DNA of 64,000 nucleotides, from NCBI GenBank assembly GCA_930367215.1, contig OV884056.1, positions 252,739,127 through 252,803,126 on the forward strand, given 5' to 3'. This document shows, piece after piece, positions 11,776 through 22,995 of the stretch; the stretch's first letter is position 1, and every line of letters begins with the position of its first letter. Source of the DNA: Pollenia angustigena (Eukaryota; Arthropoda; Insecta; Diptera; Polleniidae). Below the pieces are notes generated by a model. The model was not told the origin of the DNA. It saw nothing but the letters and a program-made list of their open reading frames with translations, and searched no databases. The translations under genes and the position numbers were made by a program.

Positions 11776-12201
11776 TCCCAGCGGTAAATATCGAAAGGAC
11801 CGCAAGTGGCAGGCCTTTTTGAAGGCCTCTATACTCCTTTCTAAAAGATTCGCTTCGCATGATATCCTGCCTTCAGAAGTATGCCTTCTAGAAGGTATAA
11901 ACTTCTTTTTAAAAGACCTTCTGAAATATTCAGTACACATTCGCTACTCCCTTCTTTGAGAAGGGAGAAAGGAAGGTGTTTAGTTTTATTTACTTTTTAT
12001 TTTTAGTGACCTTTCTTACTCCCTTCTTTGGGAAGGGGTCGAAGTTGTTTTTAAAGGAAGTGTGGAAGGCCTTGCGCCCAATGACAACCTGTGTAAAAAA
12101 TAAATAAGTATGGAATGCGGCAAGAAGGGCTTCTGACTGCTTGTGACTGCTAATTAAGGCCTTCTATTAGGCCTCTTTACTCATTCTAGTTACCGCTGGG
12201 A
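11776..12201. mobile_element. MITE with TCCCAGCGGTAA termini
   Basis: TCCCAGCGGTAA at 11776 is matched by TTACCGCTGGGA ending at 12201. The interior carries many short AAGGCCTTC/GAAGG palindromes and two ACTCCCTTCTTTGRGAAGGG repeats (about 11945 and 12020). No coding frame and no clear TSD. The terminus resembles the TCCCAGTAAAAAC end of the element at 19595. Confidence 0.6.
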
Positions 12202-12615
12202 TATAATGTTTGTCTACAGTATCACTACAATTGTTCTGTTTTTTTAACTAAGAACCGAACATTATATAATGTTCCGTTCTTTCTTGAAAATAGTTAAGAA
12301 CGGTATTATAAGTTGTGTATGTTTACACAATCACTAAAAAAATAGATATCGTTCCCGGGTGTGTAAGCCGAACGTTAAATAATGTACTGTTTATTTTCAA
12401 ACACTGGCTTAAAAGCTTTTGGTGCGAGCACTTGTGGAATTTCGTACTGTTAGGTCGATGCTTGCGTAGCAACAATTAAAAACAAACTACAGGTAAAATT
12501 AACGTACGTTAGTATTTTATGGTTTCTGTAAAAATTGCGTTTATTTATTCAATTAATTTAATTGCGATGTTAATATACATAAATCTGTTTTAATAAAGCC
12601 AGAGTTGTAGATTAA
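12202..12615. other. Spacer without recognised features
   Basis: AT-rich. A pair of GTTC-rich phrases resembles those at 11400-11700. Nothing assigned. Confidence 0.4.
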
Positions 12616-12623
12616 TACGCTCC

Positions 12624-13903
12624 TAGAAATAGACAAAATATATCGATATATCAAACAATCGATATTTAAAAAAATAATCGATATATATCGCCCATATTTA
12701 AAATACCGATAAATCGATATTTTAGCCGTTTTAAAAAGAATATGTTTTTTTAAGAATTGGCATCACTGCATGCACCATATGTTTTTTTAACTAATATGAA
12801 GATCTTAAATGATTAGCATTTATAAAGAGAAGAATTAAGAAAAAAAGCGTGGTTTTCACATTGCAGATTTCTAATTAAAACAGTAAAATCAAACGAACTT
12901 CAAAAGATTTATTTTATGCGGTTTTAGAACAATATGTGTGCCTATATATTTTTGGAATAGTAATAAGATTTGATTTGTGCATATGGGCATTTCCGTCAAA
13001 AGGTCCACCGTGACCGAAAATTTAAAAGTTATTATAAGCTGATTATTTTACGGTATTGTTATAGAGAATATTTAGATTTTACTTATTTTATAAATTTACT
13101 GATAAATTTTTTCACTTAGATCAAAAATCAGACTGCAAAGTTGTGCAAACGTAATTTCTTATATGTGAGAATGTGTTATTGTATGTTTTCTTTAATATTT
13201 ATCTTTCTTAAAAGAGGTGATATTTGATAAAAATTATTCCAAAAGAATGTTCTTACATGGTCTGTAATCTAAGAAAGAGTGCAAAGAGAAATATGTTATT
13301 CGTATTAACGGTAAATTTTTATTTTATTTTGATCATTATTCAGTTAAATTATTACGGAAAAAATTTGACGTTCGAAATGTCACGTATCGACCCAGATTTT
13401 GGCTTAAAAAAAGAAAAATACCGAAGATTTTGGAATCAAACCAAATACATTTTAATGTTACATTGCTACGTAAAATTCTAAAAAGTAGTTTGACTAAAAA
13501 ATTGTGCCAGGTTTCGCTGAATTACGCCTTTTTATACATGGTCAAAAAAACTACTTCTGTGTTTTTCACGTTCGAACCGCTACTTCTTTTGCCATTATCT
13601 TTGACCTATAATCGCGCCCTCCATAAACTTTAGCATAGATAACAGTGCTTTCTAAGTGCTATAATTTAAGGGTTAAGAAAACGTAAAAATATTTTTTGCT
13701 TAAAATGTTATTGCATTTTTGATGCGTACGACTGTCACGTTCAACACTTTGGAATTACCCATATATACATATATATTAAATTTCTTCATTTGGTAATAGT
13801 TTAAGCAAAATACTTTCGATATATTGAAATAATAAATATCGATACTTTAAAAAAATATCGATTCGATATATATCGATATATTTTTTCGATTTGCCCATCC
13901 CTA
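12624..13903. mobile_element. hAT-type element, 8-bp TSD, AT-rich subterminal repeats
   Basis: The right end reads inward TAGGGATGGGCAAATCG and the left end TAGAAATAGACAAAATA, both followed by clusters of ATCGAT/TATCGATATA subterminal motifs (12640-12720 and 13800-13890). The flanking 8-mers are TACGCTCC (12616-12623) and TACACTCT (13904-13911), six of eight identical with two transitions, as expected for an aged hAT target duplication. The interior has only frames with no recognisable transposase (such as 13224-13481). Probably a non-autonomous copy. Confidence 0.6.
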
Positions 13904-13946
13904 TACACTCTTCTTAAAGTGATGGTAAATATTCTAAAGGGCGCTA

Positions 13947-14177
13947 TCCCTGCAAATAATAGGATCAGTCCAAACACGCGTGTAAAGAGTAGTCCACAAG
14001 GGACCAGGACTAGTTTTGAAGTCGTTTAAAAACGAAAGCATATCGTTAAAAAACGAAGACATGTCGTCTCACTACAGACACTTTTTAACAATGACATGCT
14101 TTCATTACATCGGACCAGTCCATGGAGTAGTCCATTTTATCAAAATGGGTCAGGTGGTCCAATTTTATTTGCAGGGA
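13947..14177. mobile_element. MITE with TCCCTGCAAATAA termini
   Basis: TCCCTGCAAATAATAGGA at 13947 faces TCCCTGCAAATAAAATTGGA in inverse from 14177. Inside, the arms continue with CAGTCC, AGTAGTCCA and GACCAG phrases. 231 bp, non-coding. Related ACATGTCGTC/AAAACGAA repeats are near the centre. Confidence 0.6.
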
Positions 14178-16459
14178 TCATACAATTTTTAAAGTAATCG
14201 TCAAGTGCTATGGTACTATAAGGGAAAATGTGTTTGTATGTATGATACCACCAGCGCCTGTGGGTAAATCAAACCAGCTTGGAAAAACGTCAAGCACACG
14301 TTCACGAGTTTGAAAAGAAGCATTTTGGTGGTGTTTTCATATTGTTGCAATCAACAACGCTTGGCCTGTCTGTTACAGTATAAGTTGAAGACACGAATCC
14401 ATAATTAATAATTTTAGTGATAACTCAATAGAAAAAAGTAACAACGAGTAACAAAAGCAAACAATATTGTACCAACTTTTCTAAATTCCTTAACCCGTAC
14501 ATTAAACTCGTCAAAAATTCACTTAAAACTTTAAAAACATCCTTCGTATAATGGTGAATATGCATATACGGCTATATGACTTTATACTTTATATCCGATA
14601 GGTATTTTTATAGCTTCACTTATAGTGCTTTCCTGTTTTATTATCCTTCCGATACTAAATTTTGTTTCTTTTCTGATAGTTAAAAAGTTTTTCTTTTTGT
14701 ATCACCTTCTTTCTTTCTCAAACTTATATGTGTATATAAATTTGTGCATACGAGTGTGTGTTTGTGCTTAAAGTATTTTTTTTTTTTTGTTTATATTTCA
14801 TTATTCATATAACATACATAAAAGCGTTTTCTTATATCCACACCAACAAACATACGCATGCGGTTTCTTGCATGGCATATATGTATGTTTGTATGTATGT
14901 ATATGTGTGTAGTAGCCAGCCTCCAATTTGACTTTTGGGTTATTTGTGTTGCATACATTATGGTTTAGTGTTCGGGTTTTAGTTTTTTTATTTTTGCATC
15001 TTGCTGTTGTTGTTTTATTTTTTTGAAAACGTCCTTGTTGCAATTTTGCTTCTGTTGTTCTTTTTCTTGCTTTTGTTTTTATTATGTCATGAACATATAA
15101 CTTGTTCCTTCTTCTTGACACACTACATTATGAAATAAAAGTTAATGGTAGCAGCCTACCAACCAGCCAGCTCCTGAATGGGAATGACGTTTTAGAAACA
15201 AAATTAAGATTTTTAGGTTTAATTCAAGGATAATTAAGGACTTGATTTCAAAAGGAGAATTTCCAGTTGTTTATCTATTTTATTTTTTTTTTTTGTCATC
15301 AGAATTAAGTTTCAAAGTGAGTCTACGTTTAAATCTGCGGTAGGCAAATTCAGGGTACCGGGTTTACTTTTTTCACTTCTTTAACGTACGTGTGCACACA
15401 CATTGAAGAGAATTTAACAAAAAAATATGTGTAATTCATACAACGCATACAATCACAAAATGTAATAATATAGTTTGCCTATCGCTAACGTAAACTCTAA
15501 AGATATCTTCAACTACTACGTTTTTTATCATCTACCACTGTAGCAATCTCCAACAGTCAACCTCTGCTATCCAAAACTGTTCTTTTACCTCTTCAGTTTT
15601 TTTCCTTGCATCATCAAGTTTTGTTGTTTTAAGAAACTTTTTTTTTTTACTTTTGCTTAAATTTTTTGTCCATTTTTTTCTTCACTTAAGCTGCGGTATG
15701 AAAATTCCATATATTTACGATTGCTCTATTTTTTTTATTCAGGTAAAAGGACTGTGGAAGACTGAAAATAATAAAAATACTAAAACAACTTTCAACTATT
15801 CTAAACATTTTTATGGCTGTATACGAATTTTCATAAGACAACAAACAATATACACTGGAAAAGAAAAAGAAACTCGATAAAACTTTTAACACATTTAATA
15901 AATTTTCAAACACCATAAATACATACGCACCGTACAAATACCACTAAATATGCTGCACAATAGTGTTGCATGGTTGCGCTTGCATGAGCGTGCAAATGTG
16001 TGTGTGTTTGCTTTTTGTATTGTATATCGTAGCAAATATTTTGAAATGGCTTTTTCTGGTGTTTTTCTAAATTAAAGTCTTACGCTCTTTTCTTTAGTTT
16101 TTTTGTTTATAGAAAAAGCCATAAAATATAAGAATCATAAAACACAACAAGATAAAGAACTTTATTGAGATTTTAAGTTTTAACATAAATTATTTAATAC
16201 TAGAGTTTTTCTGAATTTTTTGATTATTTTTATTATTAATTTTAAGGTGTTTGCATTAAACAGAAACACGGAAGGTTAGGGCAATTTAATTAGAATCAAG
16301 TTTTTGAAGGAATAAATAATAAGAGATTGTTAAACCCATTTCTTCCCACCGATTTTTTTCGAGTAACTTTATAAAACTTGGTGGTTAATAGATAATTTGG
16401 GACTAGAAACCACGAATCTAAAGTCCAATTTTTTTTTTAATTTTTTGTTTTTGAGAATA
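14178..16459. other. Long AT-rich non-coding stretch with simple repeats
   Basis: Contains GTATGTATGT tracts (14884-14906), T runs and CA/TG-rich patches. The 106-codon minus frame at 14801-15121 is K/T/H-rich low complexity from these tracts and is not supported as a gene. No element ends found. Confidence 0.45.
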
Positions 16460-16806
16460 ATGGTGTTCTATTAATCGAACATTGGGCACTATTTAGCATT
16501 TCTATTTCATTGCTCCTAAATATATATTGTAAATATAGAATACCTAAATTTGTTATAAACTTAAACTAATTAATTTTATTTTATTAAAAAAAAAAAAAAA
16601 CAACAACAAGGCATTTATTAAAATTAAAAATATACAGTTGAACCTCGATTATCCGTCTCGCACAGGAACGGCATGAGCATTGATAATAAAAAAATGGTTA
16701 AAAGATAAATCGGTCGATTCATCGTGAAGTTTAAATTATAATGTAAAACACAACACATACATTTGAAAGCGAACTTGAAATTTTTATTATCGGTTGAAAG
16801 AATAAT

Positions 16807-17120
16807 TTATGGCATTAACATTTGGAAATGTTGGCCATGACTTCGTCTGAGGTGGTCCATTCGGGAGGTCCGATTTCGGGCGACTAATTCGAGCATAGCG
16901 ACTGGTATCTCGCGAATAACACAATTAATGTTAGCTTCCAAAGCGTCATTCGTAGCTGACTTATTCCTGAAGACATTCATTACATATCCCCAGAGAAAAT
17001 TGTCTAAGGTGTGATATCGCAAGATCTAGGTGGAAAATTTACCAGGGAAAAACCTGAAATTAAGTGCTCAACAAAATGTATGGCGCCGTTTTGTTGAAAC
17101 CAGATCTCACCGAGACCATG
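16807..17120 (-). pseudogene. DD41D-mariner transposase C-terminal relic
   Basis: Minus strand reads ITLDNFLWGYVMNVF-like sequence, then NDALEANINCVIREIPVAML and SRMDHLRRSHGQHF, matching the C-terminus of the copies at 18354 and 33491 (DYFLWGYVKAHVY ... RMDHLRRSRGQHL). Upstream, about 17080-17110, reads EIWFQQNGAIHF, where the second catalytic Asp of FQQDGATCH is Asn. Part of the segment between these blocks is missing. No terminal repeats located. Confidence 0.6.
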
Positions 17121-17189
17121 CGCATGATTTTCAAGTTGTTACACTTGTGCTGTTCGATTTACCATTTTGGCTAAAGTAAGGCAATTGCT

Positions 17190-17795
17190 TAAAGTATTTT
17201 CAAGGCGTTTGACAGAGTCTGGTATGGTGCACTCTTGTCAAAACTTATTGCATTTGGTGTCGGTGATAATTTCTCTCGATTTAAATTGAGTTTTATCACT
17301 GTTATTATCAGTCGCATTATACGAGTTGTTTTAGATAGGCTTTCGTCAAACAAGTTCAAAATTTATTCAGGGCTCCGTTCTTTCTCCTACTATTTTTATT
17401 TCTTATTTTCTAAATATCGTCCTATTTCAAACTTCCAACCCAATCTACTCTTTTGCAAATGACAGCAACCTTTTCCATTCGTAATCATTTGATTATAGAC
17501 CAATCGTATTCGATGTTGGTGCTATGCTTCATTACAACCTTTTGTGGTCGGTTGGCCGGTAAATCGTACAATGCATTATAGGGAAAATTCGTTTTTTGGC
17601 CGGACTGTTCGTATGTGGAATAACCTTCCTGCTCAAGTCTTCCCTCTCACTGTCAACAGGAATAAATTCAATTCGAATGTTCACAGGCACTACTACCTCT
17701 GCTCTCCTTTCCATAACCTAATTTCCTAGTTCCAACCCAATGCAATGCATAAGTAGGGTATATCCCCTAAGTGTTGGTCCAAAGAAAAAAAAAAA
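17190..17795 (+). pseudogene. Non-LTR retrotransposon (CR1/Daphne-like LINE) fragment
   Basis: Starts in the reverse transcriptase with FSKAFDRVWYGALLSKLIAF then GVGDNFSRF. After small frame changes it reads SVLSPT and SNPIYSFANDSNLFHSY, where the catalytic FADD is FAND. A deletion then joins it to the C-terminus, FFGRTVRMWNNLPAQVFP and SNVHRHYYLCSPFHNLIS (17592-17729). The 3' UTR has CAATGCAATGCATAAGTAG and AAGTGTTGGTCCAAAG, then a poly-A tail at about 17782. The same 3' end occurs inverted at 39352 and 55660. Confidence 0.65.
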
Positions 17796-18353
17796 TAAAT
17801 ATATATGGTGCGAGGTTACTATTGACGGTAACATTCTGATTTTCCTCAATTTAAAAATAATTGAACCAATGATTACACCCTCCGCTACAGTCTTAGTAGG
17901 CCGATTATGCGCACCGTAAGTTCCTCGAATCGCACAAAAAACATTTCTTATAGAACGCTGATTGTTCATAAGATTTTTATTGTTCAGTAAAACCAGAATA
18001 AATTTATTTCCGTTTATTCAAATGCGTGAAAAATGGTAATATGCGATGATTCAGTTACACTTTCAGAGAAAAAACCAAAGTGCTAAATAGTGCCCAGTGT
18101 TCGAAAAATCGAACACTGCTTTTTAAAGTCAAATAACAAAAACACAATTGAAAAAACACGGAAATGTTTTTGCTGTTGTTGAAAGTTTAATCGTTTTTGA
18201 ATGGAATGCATTTTCACTTTTTTTTTAATTTTTTATATTTTATACAAAATTTTATACAAATTAAGGTTATTTCTTCCCCCTTGTTATACAAGGGAAGAGT
18301 GAAGTGGGTAAGAACTTTTATTTTTATATGTGTAGCTAACCACTTACAATATA

Positions 18354-19229
18354 TCGGGTGATTTTTTAACTATTATCTTATTGGCAACACTGGTTTACAA
18401 AGCTGACGCACGTTTCGTGTTTTGTTTCACTGTCAAATATCTTCAGTTTTGTCTATAATTTAACCATGAATCGTCTGTTAAGAAAGTTCATCGCGCGCTT
18501 CTTGTGTTCAGCGACGAAGCTCATTTTTGGCTCAAGGGGTACGTTAATAAGCAGAATTGTCGATTTTGGAATGAAGATCAGCCAGAAGCATTGCAAGCGC
18601 TACTAATGCATCCAGAAAAAGTCACAGTTTGGTGCGGTTTATGGGCTGGTGGCATCATTGGACCGTACTTCTTCAAAGATGATGCGATTCGTAACGTAAC
18701 TGTGAATGGTGAGCGCTACCGTGAGATGATATCCAACTTTTTTTGCCCAAAATGCAAGAGCTTGACTTGCATGACATGTGGTTTCAACAAGACGGTGCCA
18801 CATGCCACACAGTACGCTTAACAATGGACTTGTTGAGAGGTGAGTTCGGTGAACATTTTATTTCACGTTCGGGACCGGTCAATTGGCTGACTAGATCGTG
18901 TGATTTAACGCCTTTAGACTATTTTTTGTGGGGCTATGTTAAAGCTCATGTCTATACACACATGCCCGCTTCAATTGACGCATTGGAAGACAACATTGAA
19001 GCATTTATTCATGAGATACCGGCCGAAATGTTGGAAAGACAATGCCAAAATTGGACTAAGCGGATGGACCATTTGAGGCGCAGTCGCGGTCAACATTTGC
19101 ATGAAATAATCTTCAAACATTAAATTATATGGACCGTACTATCGATTCAAATAAAAATTTCATCAATTTTTCTGAATTTTATGTGTTCATTATTTTTAAC
19201 TTTCCTATAGCTCTTAAAAAATCACCCGA
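18354..19229 (+). mobile_element. DD41D (rosa-type) mariner, internally deleted, TA TSD
   Basis: Bounded by TA at 18352-18353 and 19230-19231. Inverted termini read TCGGGTGATTTTTTAA at the left and TCGGGTGATTTTTTAAG read inward at the right. Length is 876 bp, against about 1.3 kb expected for a full element. The copy shares termini and coding sequence with the one at 33491-34340. It lacks the N-terminal to linker part of the transposase and is non-autonomous. Confidence 0.85.
18466..19123 (+). pseudogene. DD41D mariner transposase, deleted and frameshifted
   Basis: Begins MNRL and then jumps, through a deletion at a TCT repeat, to a remnant of RKVHRAL and on to CSDEAHF-type sequence. The three catalytic aspartates are still visible: in the SDEA block (18513), FQQDGATCH (18791) and LDYFLWG (18917). 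There are exactly 41 codons between the second and third, the spacing of the rosa/DD41D family. A one-base frame change near 18740 separates the first two blocks. The C-terminus is RMDHLRRSRGQHLHEIIFKH, as in the copy at 33491. Missing: most of the two helix-turn-helix domains. Confidence 0.8.
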
Positions 19230-19594
19230 TATAATTGGTAAAAAAATTAGTTCTTTGTCTTACCTTAAAAGAGTTAAACAAATTACAAAAACGCGTAAAA
19301 GTTACTCTTCGAAAAATCGAACATTGGGACGATATGGATTAAACGGGGTCTGAAGAATTGTGAATAATTATGAAAAACTCTCTTGTTTCATATTATTCGG
19401 ATTTTTCTTTTTGAATAATTCTTTGCTCATATGGAAAAGAAGCTTAAGTCGATTTAAGAATAATTGAGTTGTCACAAAAGAAAAAGTGCAAAATCTTTCC
19501 ATTATCCAGGGTATACCACTTCATGTAATTAAATGCTTTGTCTTTAAAATAACTTCGATATATCACTGAGATGATATCTTTATAAATATATATA

Positions 19595-19843
19595 TCCCAG
19601 TAAAAACTTCGCCTACTTTTTCAAAATGAATAGCTTCTTTAACGCATTATTTTGTAGCTTTCTTCTATAACTACATCCATAACACCTTCTATAACTACTT
19701 TTTTCTGGATGTACTTTTTAATGCGTTCATTTTGGGACATCCCTTGTAAAATTTATTGGTTCTTTCAGTAGAATTGTAAGTAGTGCTATTATGTTTTTCT
19801 GATTACTCAACACATTATTTTGTAGGCGAAGTTTTTACTGGGA
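19595..19843. mobile_element. 249-bp MITE with TCCCAGTAAAAACTTCGCCTAC termini
   Basis: A 22-bp perfect inverted repeat, TCCCAGTAAAAACTTCGC..., bounds the element, flanked by TA on both sides (19593-19594, 19844-19845). The paralogous sequence at 48022-48040 runs through TATATATACATAGTATTTA without it, which gives an empty site. Non-coding. The interior has two CATTATTTTGTAG repeats. Confidence 0.8.
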
Positions 19844-20212
19844 TACATAGTATTTAGAATACTGTCAAATTGCTAACTACTTTTCAAGCTGAATATTTTT
19901 TTGTTGTATTTTGAATTATTTTTGGTTTTTTTTACAAGAACACACGCTTTTATAAGCGATTTTGATTTACATTGCTCATAATGTTTTTTTTTTTTTACTT
20001 TTGTTACACTTTGTTTTGACATTCTTTTTAAAAAGGTCTACCCAATATTTAAGTAGAAAAACACTTAAATTACGGGTAAATTTATAACAAAAGTAAGGAA
20101 AATGTATACAAATTACACATTACAAAAATAACCGGTTTATTTTACCAAAATAACCGGGTTATTCGATATTCGAAAAATAGACATTTTAAACTATTCGACT
20201 TGGGCAAAACTA

Positions 20213-21032
20213 AAGGGTGGTTAAATTGTAAGGGCCGATATTGAATGTGAACCACACCTAAACGCCAAGTTTTTTTCCGAATTTTATTTGACATTTCTCT
20301 ATTTCAGACTTACTCAATTTGAACCATGGAGAGATACACAATCCAACAACGTGTTAAAGTTATCCAGACTTATTATGAAAATGGGCGTTCAACTCAAAAT
20401 GCATATCGTGCAGTGATGAGGCAGATTTTCACCTCAGTGGATTCGTCAATAAACAGAATTGCCGCATTTGGGCGAATGAGAATCCAAGAGTGATTGTCGA
20501 AAAACCAGTTACTGTGAATGGTGTTCGCTATCGTGAGATGATAACGAACTTTTTATGGCCCGATTGGAAGATATGGATGTGGACGATATGTGGTTTCAGC
20601 AGGACTGTGCCACTTGCTAACGAAACAATGGCTCTTTTGCGCAACAAATTCAATGGCCGTGCTATCTCACGTAATGGCGATGTCAATTGGCCGCCAAGAT
20701 CATGTGATTTGACACCGTTGGACTTTTTTCTTTGGGGTTATTTGAAAGAAAAGGTGTACGTCGATAAGCCAGCAACAATTCAAGAGCTAAAGGATGAGAT
20801 AATTCGGCACATTAACGGCATAGAACCTCCATTATGCCTCAGGGTCATCGAAAATTTGGACCATCGGATGGAGGTGTGCCGCCGTGGTCGCGGCGCCCAT
20901 TTGGCCGATATTTTGTTCCATACATAATTGAGTAATACCAGTATATCATAATAAAATAAACTTACAATAATTTCCTAAATAGTTTGTGTTTTATTCAAAA
21001 TCAACATCGGCCCTTGAAATATAACCACCCTT
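20213..21032 (+). mobile_element. Second DD41D mariner subfamily, internally deleted, TA TSD
   Basis: Flanked by TA (20211-20212, 21033-21034). Termini are AAGGGTGGTTAAATTGTAAG and, read inward from the right, AAGGGTGGTTATATTTCAAG, both continuing GGCCGAT. 820 bp. The undisturbed target is present at 48165-48175, where ACTAAAATAACCGG runs straight through. Related termini (AAAGGGTGGTCAAACC) occur on the copy at 32578-33432. Confidence 0.85.
20326..20927 (+). pseudogene. DD41D mariner transposase of the second subfamily
   Basis: Starts MERYTIQQRVKVIQTYYENG, an HTH-like N-terminus, to AYRA. A deletion then joins it to SDEADFHLSGFVNKQNCRIW. In the catalytic block WFQQDCATC is followed by a small deletion that breaks the frame near 20615, before ETMALLRNKFNGRAISRNGD. 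The third Asp is in SCDLTPLDFFLWGYLK. C-terminus RMEVCRRGRGAHLADILFHT. All catalytic residues can be placed, but the second HTH and the linker are gone. Confidence 0.8.
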
Positions 21033-21084
21033 TAAAATAATCGGTTAAAACCGTTCGAATACTATTCGATCGATCTCCCTAGAG

Positions 21085-21520
21085 AATATGTTCCGCTAAC
21101 TCTTCCACCTCCGTGTCGCCACAACTTCTACATAAGTCATTATATGGGACCCCCAGCCTCTGGGCTTGCCTCCCAATGGGCCACTGGCCAGTTATAACCG
21201 CGATTAGGTTTCTTAGGTGATGTCTGAAGAATTGTAATGCCCGCCGTGTCCTTTCTTCAACCAGATTTTCCTGGTTTCCCCACAGGTAGTTTCATCGTGC
21301 CACCTCTGACTGGCAATAAGGTGAAACTTGTAAGCTATAAGTTGCTGACTCCTTGGAAATGAAGCACCTACAATATATTTTGAACCGTCTCGATTCAAGG
21401 TGGTGGCTGCATACCCCAACGAATCCGCCATGCTGTTTTCTTGTATGTCCCTGTGTCCGGGGACCCAATTAAGGGTGACCAATGAATGTCTCGCTATCTC
21501 CTCCAGAGACAATCTCCTCG
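21085..21520 (-). pseudogene. LINE ORF2 C-terminus with RNase H domain
   Basis: Minus strand: LVTLNWVPGHRDIQENSMAD is the C-terminal part of an RNase H domain of I/R1/LOA-type LINEs. It continues to RWHDETTCGETRKIW and KGHGGHYNSSDIT, then after one frame change RHHLRNLIAVITG, IGRQAQRLGVPYNDLC and RSCGDTEVEELAEHIL, a Cys/His motif typical of these ORFs. It ends abruptly at the hAT terminus (21081). 5'-truncated and frameshifted. Confidence 0.65.
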
Positions 21521-21949
21521 AGAGATTGCACTATGTTTTTTCTAAATTGAAATTGATGATTTGGTATAAGTTCATTTTTATCCAGTATCGGGAATAATTT
21601 AGAGACCAAAAGTTTCTAAAATAGCTTTGATATGTTATATGGAAAACTAAATAACCTATACGATGCAACTCTTGTGTGATGTTTCCCTGGCTTAGGTACC
21701 ATGGTAATTAGAGAGTCCTTCAATCATGGAATATATAATTCAGTTCGAAAAATTTTACGAAAATTAAAAAAAAAATCATTGCTATGCGAGATAGCTTTTT
21801 ATTAAATATTTTATCAATACCACTCACTTTCTTTATCCTTAATCTAAGGGATTTAATTGTTTCACTAACGACAGGTGTCAACTCGATTGGTATACCGTTG
21901 GATGTATGAGAAGTAAATACATTTTTAAATCTGCAACAAGCAGATTTTT
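21521..21949. other. Spacer, nothing assigned
   Basis: AT-rich, no domain signature. Possibly the upstream part of the LINE fragment in decayed form. Confidence 0.35.
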
Positions 21950-22995
21950 TTATACCCTCTTAGATAACTAGTGGTGAATGTGGATACTAAGTTTGTCATT
22001 CCGTTTGAAGTTTTTTTAATATTCATCTCAGACTCCATAAAGTATATATAATTTGGCACCTTGAGTAATCCTAAGTCGATTTAGCCATGTCAGTCTGTCT
22101 GTCCTTCTGTTGACAAAACGCTCACTTTCGAAAAACTCAACGGAAAAAACAAACTTGATCTCAAATTGCTAGCAAAAAATTGATAATTTTGTTGCAAAAA
22201 CCAACATAAATCGTGGAATAACACAGAAAAAATTAAAAATTTTCTCTAATCACCAATTTTATACCAAATTCATTGAATCAAGCAATCCATTTGTTGATTT
22301 TGCACCTATTACCAAAATGATTATATTGATTGCTAAAAATTGTAAAAATTTTATATTTTGAAGATTTTTTTTTCAATAAATGATATTTTTAATTTTAATT
22401 AAAAAAATGATCAAAAAATCTTTGCCGTTTCAAACAATGTGTTGATTGATTTTGACAATTCCAACAACAATTACACAAGTTAAAATTATTTTATTTTAAA
22501 TGAAATAATTTTTTGATATTTGATTATTATTTTAATTCAAAATTAATTTCAAAACAACTAAAATGTTAATTTAATCAAAATTATATTTTTAATATTCGTT
22601 CAACAAAACAAAATAATTGATTCAATTATTACATTAATTAAGTTTAAATACTTTTTAAATAATTTTTTTAATTGATAAAAAATTACTAATAATTTTTTCT
22701 GTGAATGCTCGGAATAATATACGATTTTGCAGAAATTCGTTTTTACGACTGGAAATCATACTGTTAAATTTTGTGAAGATCGGTCATAATTTACACTCGG
22801 CTCTATATAAACCGCACTCTCGGAAAGCAGTTTAGTAGGCCTAAAACTGTAATAAATAAATAATGCTATCGTAATAAAAATTGTTAAGTCCCTGTTATAT
22901 ATGACTAGAAAAAATACTATACAATTTCGTTATGATCAGTCCATTACTTACTATATAAATACTACTCTCGGAAATTATTTAAATACGTCTTAAAC
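21950..22995 (-). mobile_element. mini-me-like element, decayed, minus orientation
   Basis: Contains TATACCCTCTTAGATAACTAG, CTCCATAAAGTATATATAAT, GTCGATTTAGCCATGTC and (GTCT/GTCC)n at 22085-22115. These are the same phrases, inverted, as at the end of the element at 46291-47563. Its right part (22770-22985) has GAAGATCGGTCATAATTTAC and CTCTCGGAAA phrases related to the repeated units of that element. The interior is interrupted by the AT-rich repeat at 22222-22703. Confidence 0.5.
22222..22703. mobile_element. AT-rich MITE with CACAGAAAAAATT termini
   Basis: CACAGAAAAAATTAAAAATT at 22222 faces CACAGAAAAAATTATTAG read inward from 22703. About 480 bp of extreme AT content, non-coding. A related right end (ATTTTTTCTGTG) is at 43858-43869. 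No clear TSD. Confidence 0.5.

Larger units (their letters stand above)
16460..18112. repeat. Inverted-repeat-bounded composite with nested fragments
   Basis: Left arm near 16460-16495 (GGTGTTCTATTAATCGAACA, then TTGGGCACTATTTAGCA) is matched in inverse at 18082-18112 (TGCTAAATAGTGCCCAG, then TGTTCGAAAAATCGAACACT). Between them lie a mariner relic and a LINE fragment, so this looks like an old element that collected insertions. A partial third terminus occurs at 19307-19327. No TSD confirmed. Confidence 0.45.
19543..21081. mobile_element. 3' part of a hAT element copy (carries two nested insertions)
   Basis: From CTTTAAAATAACTTCGATAT at about 19545 to the terminal CGATCGATCTCCCTA at 21081, this copy parallels 47981-48210, the right end of the hAT element at 45046. 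It carries AACCGG-type subterminal motifs near 20130-20160 and 21040. Two insertions absent from the 48-kb copy lie inside it, at 19595-19843 and 20213-21032. The left hAT terminus is not present, so the copy is 5'-truncated. Confidence 0.7.

Noticed and set aside
14801..15121. 106-codon minus-strand frame
   Set aside because: Low-complexity K/T/H composition across TG/GT-rich simple repeats; no start context or homology signature.
16636..16660. CAGTTGAACCTCGATTATCCG as a pogo/Tigger-type terminus
   Set aside because: Resembles such ends, but no matching inverted partner or TA duplication could be found.
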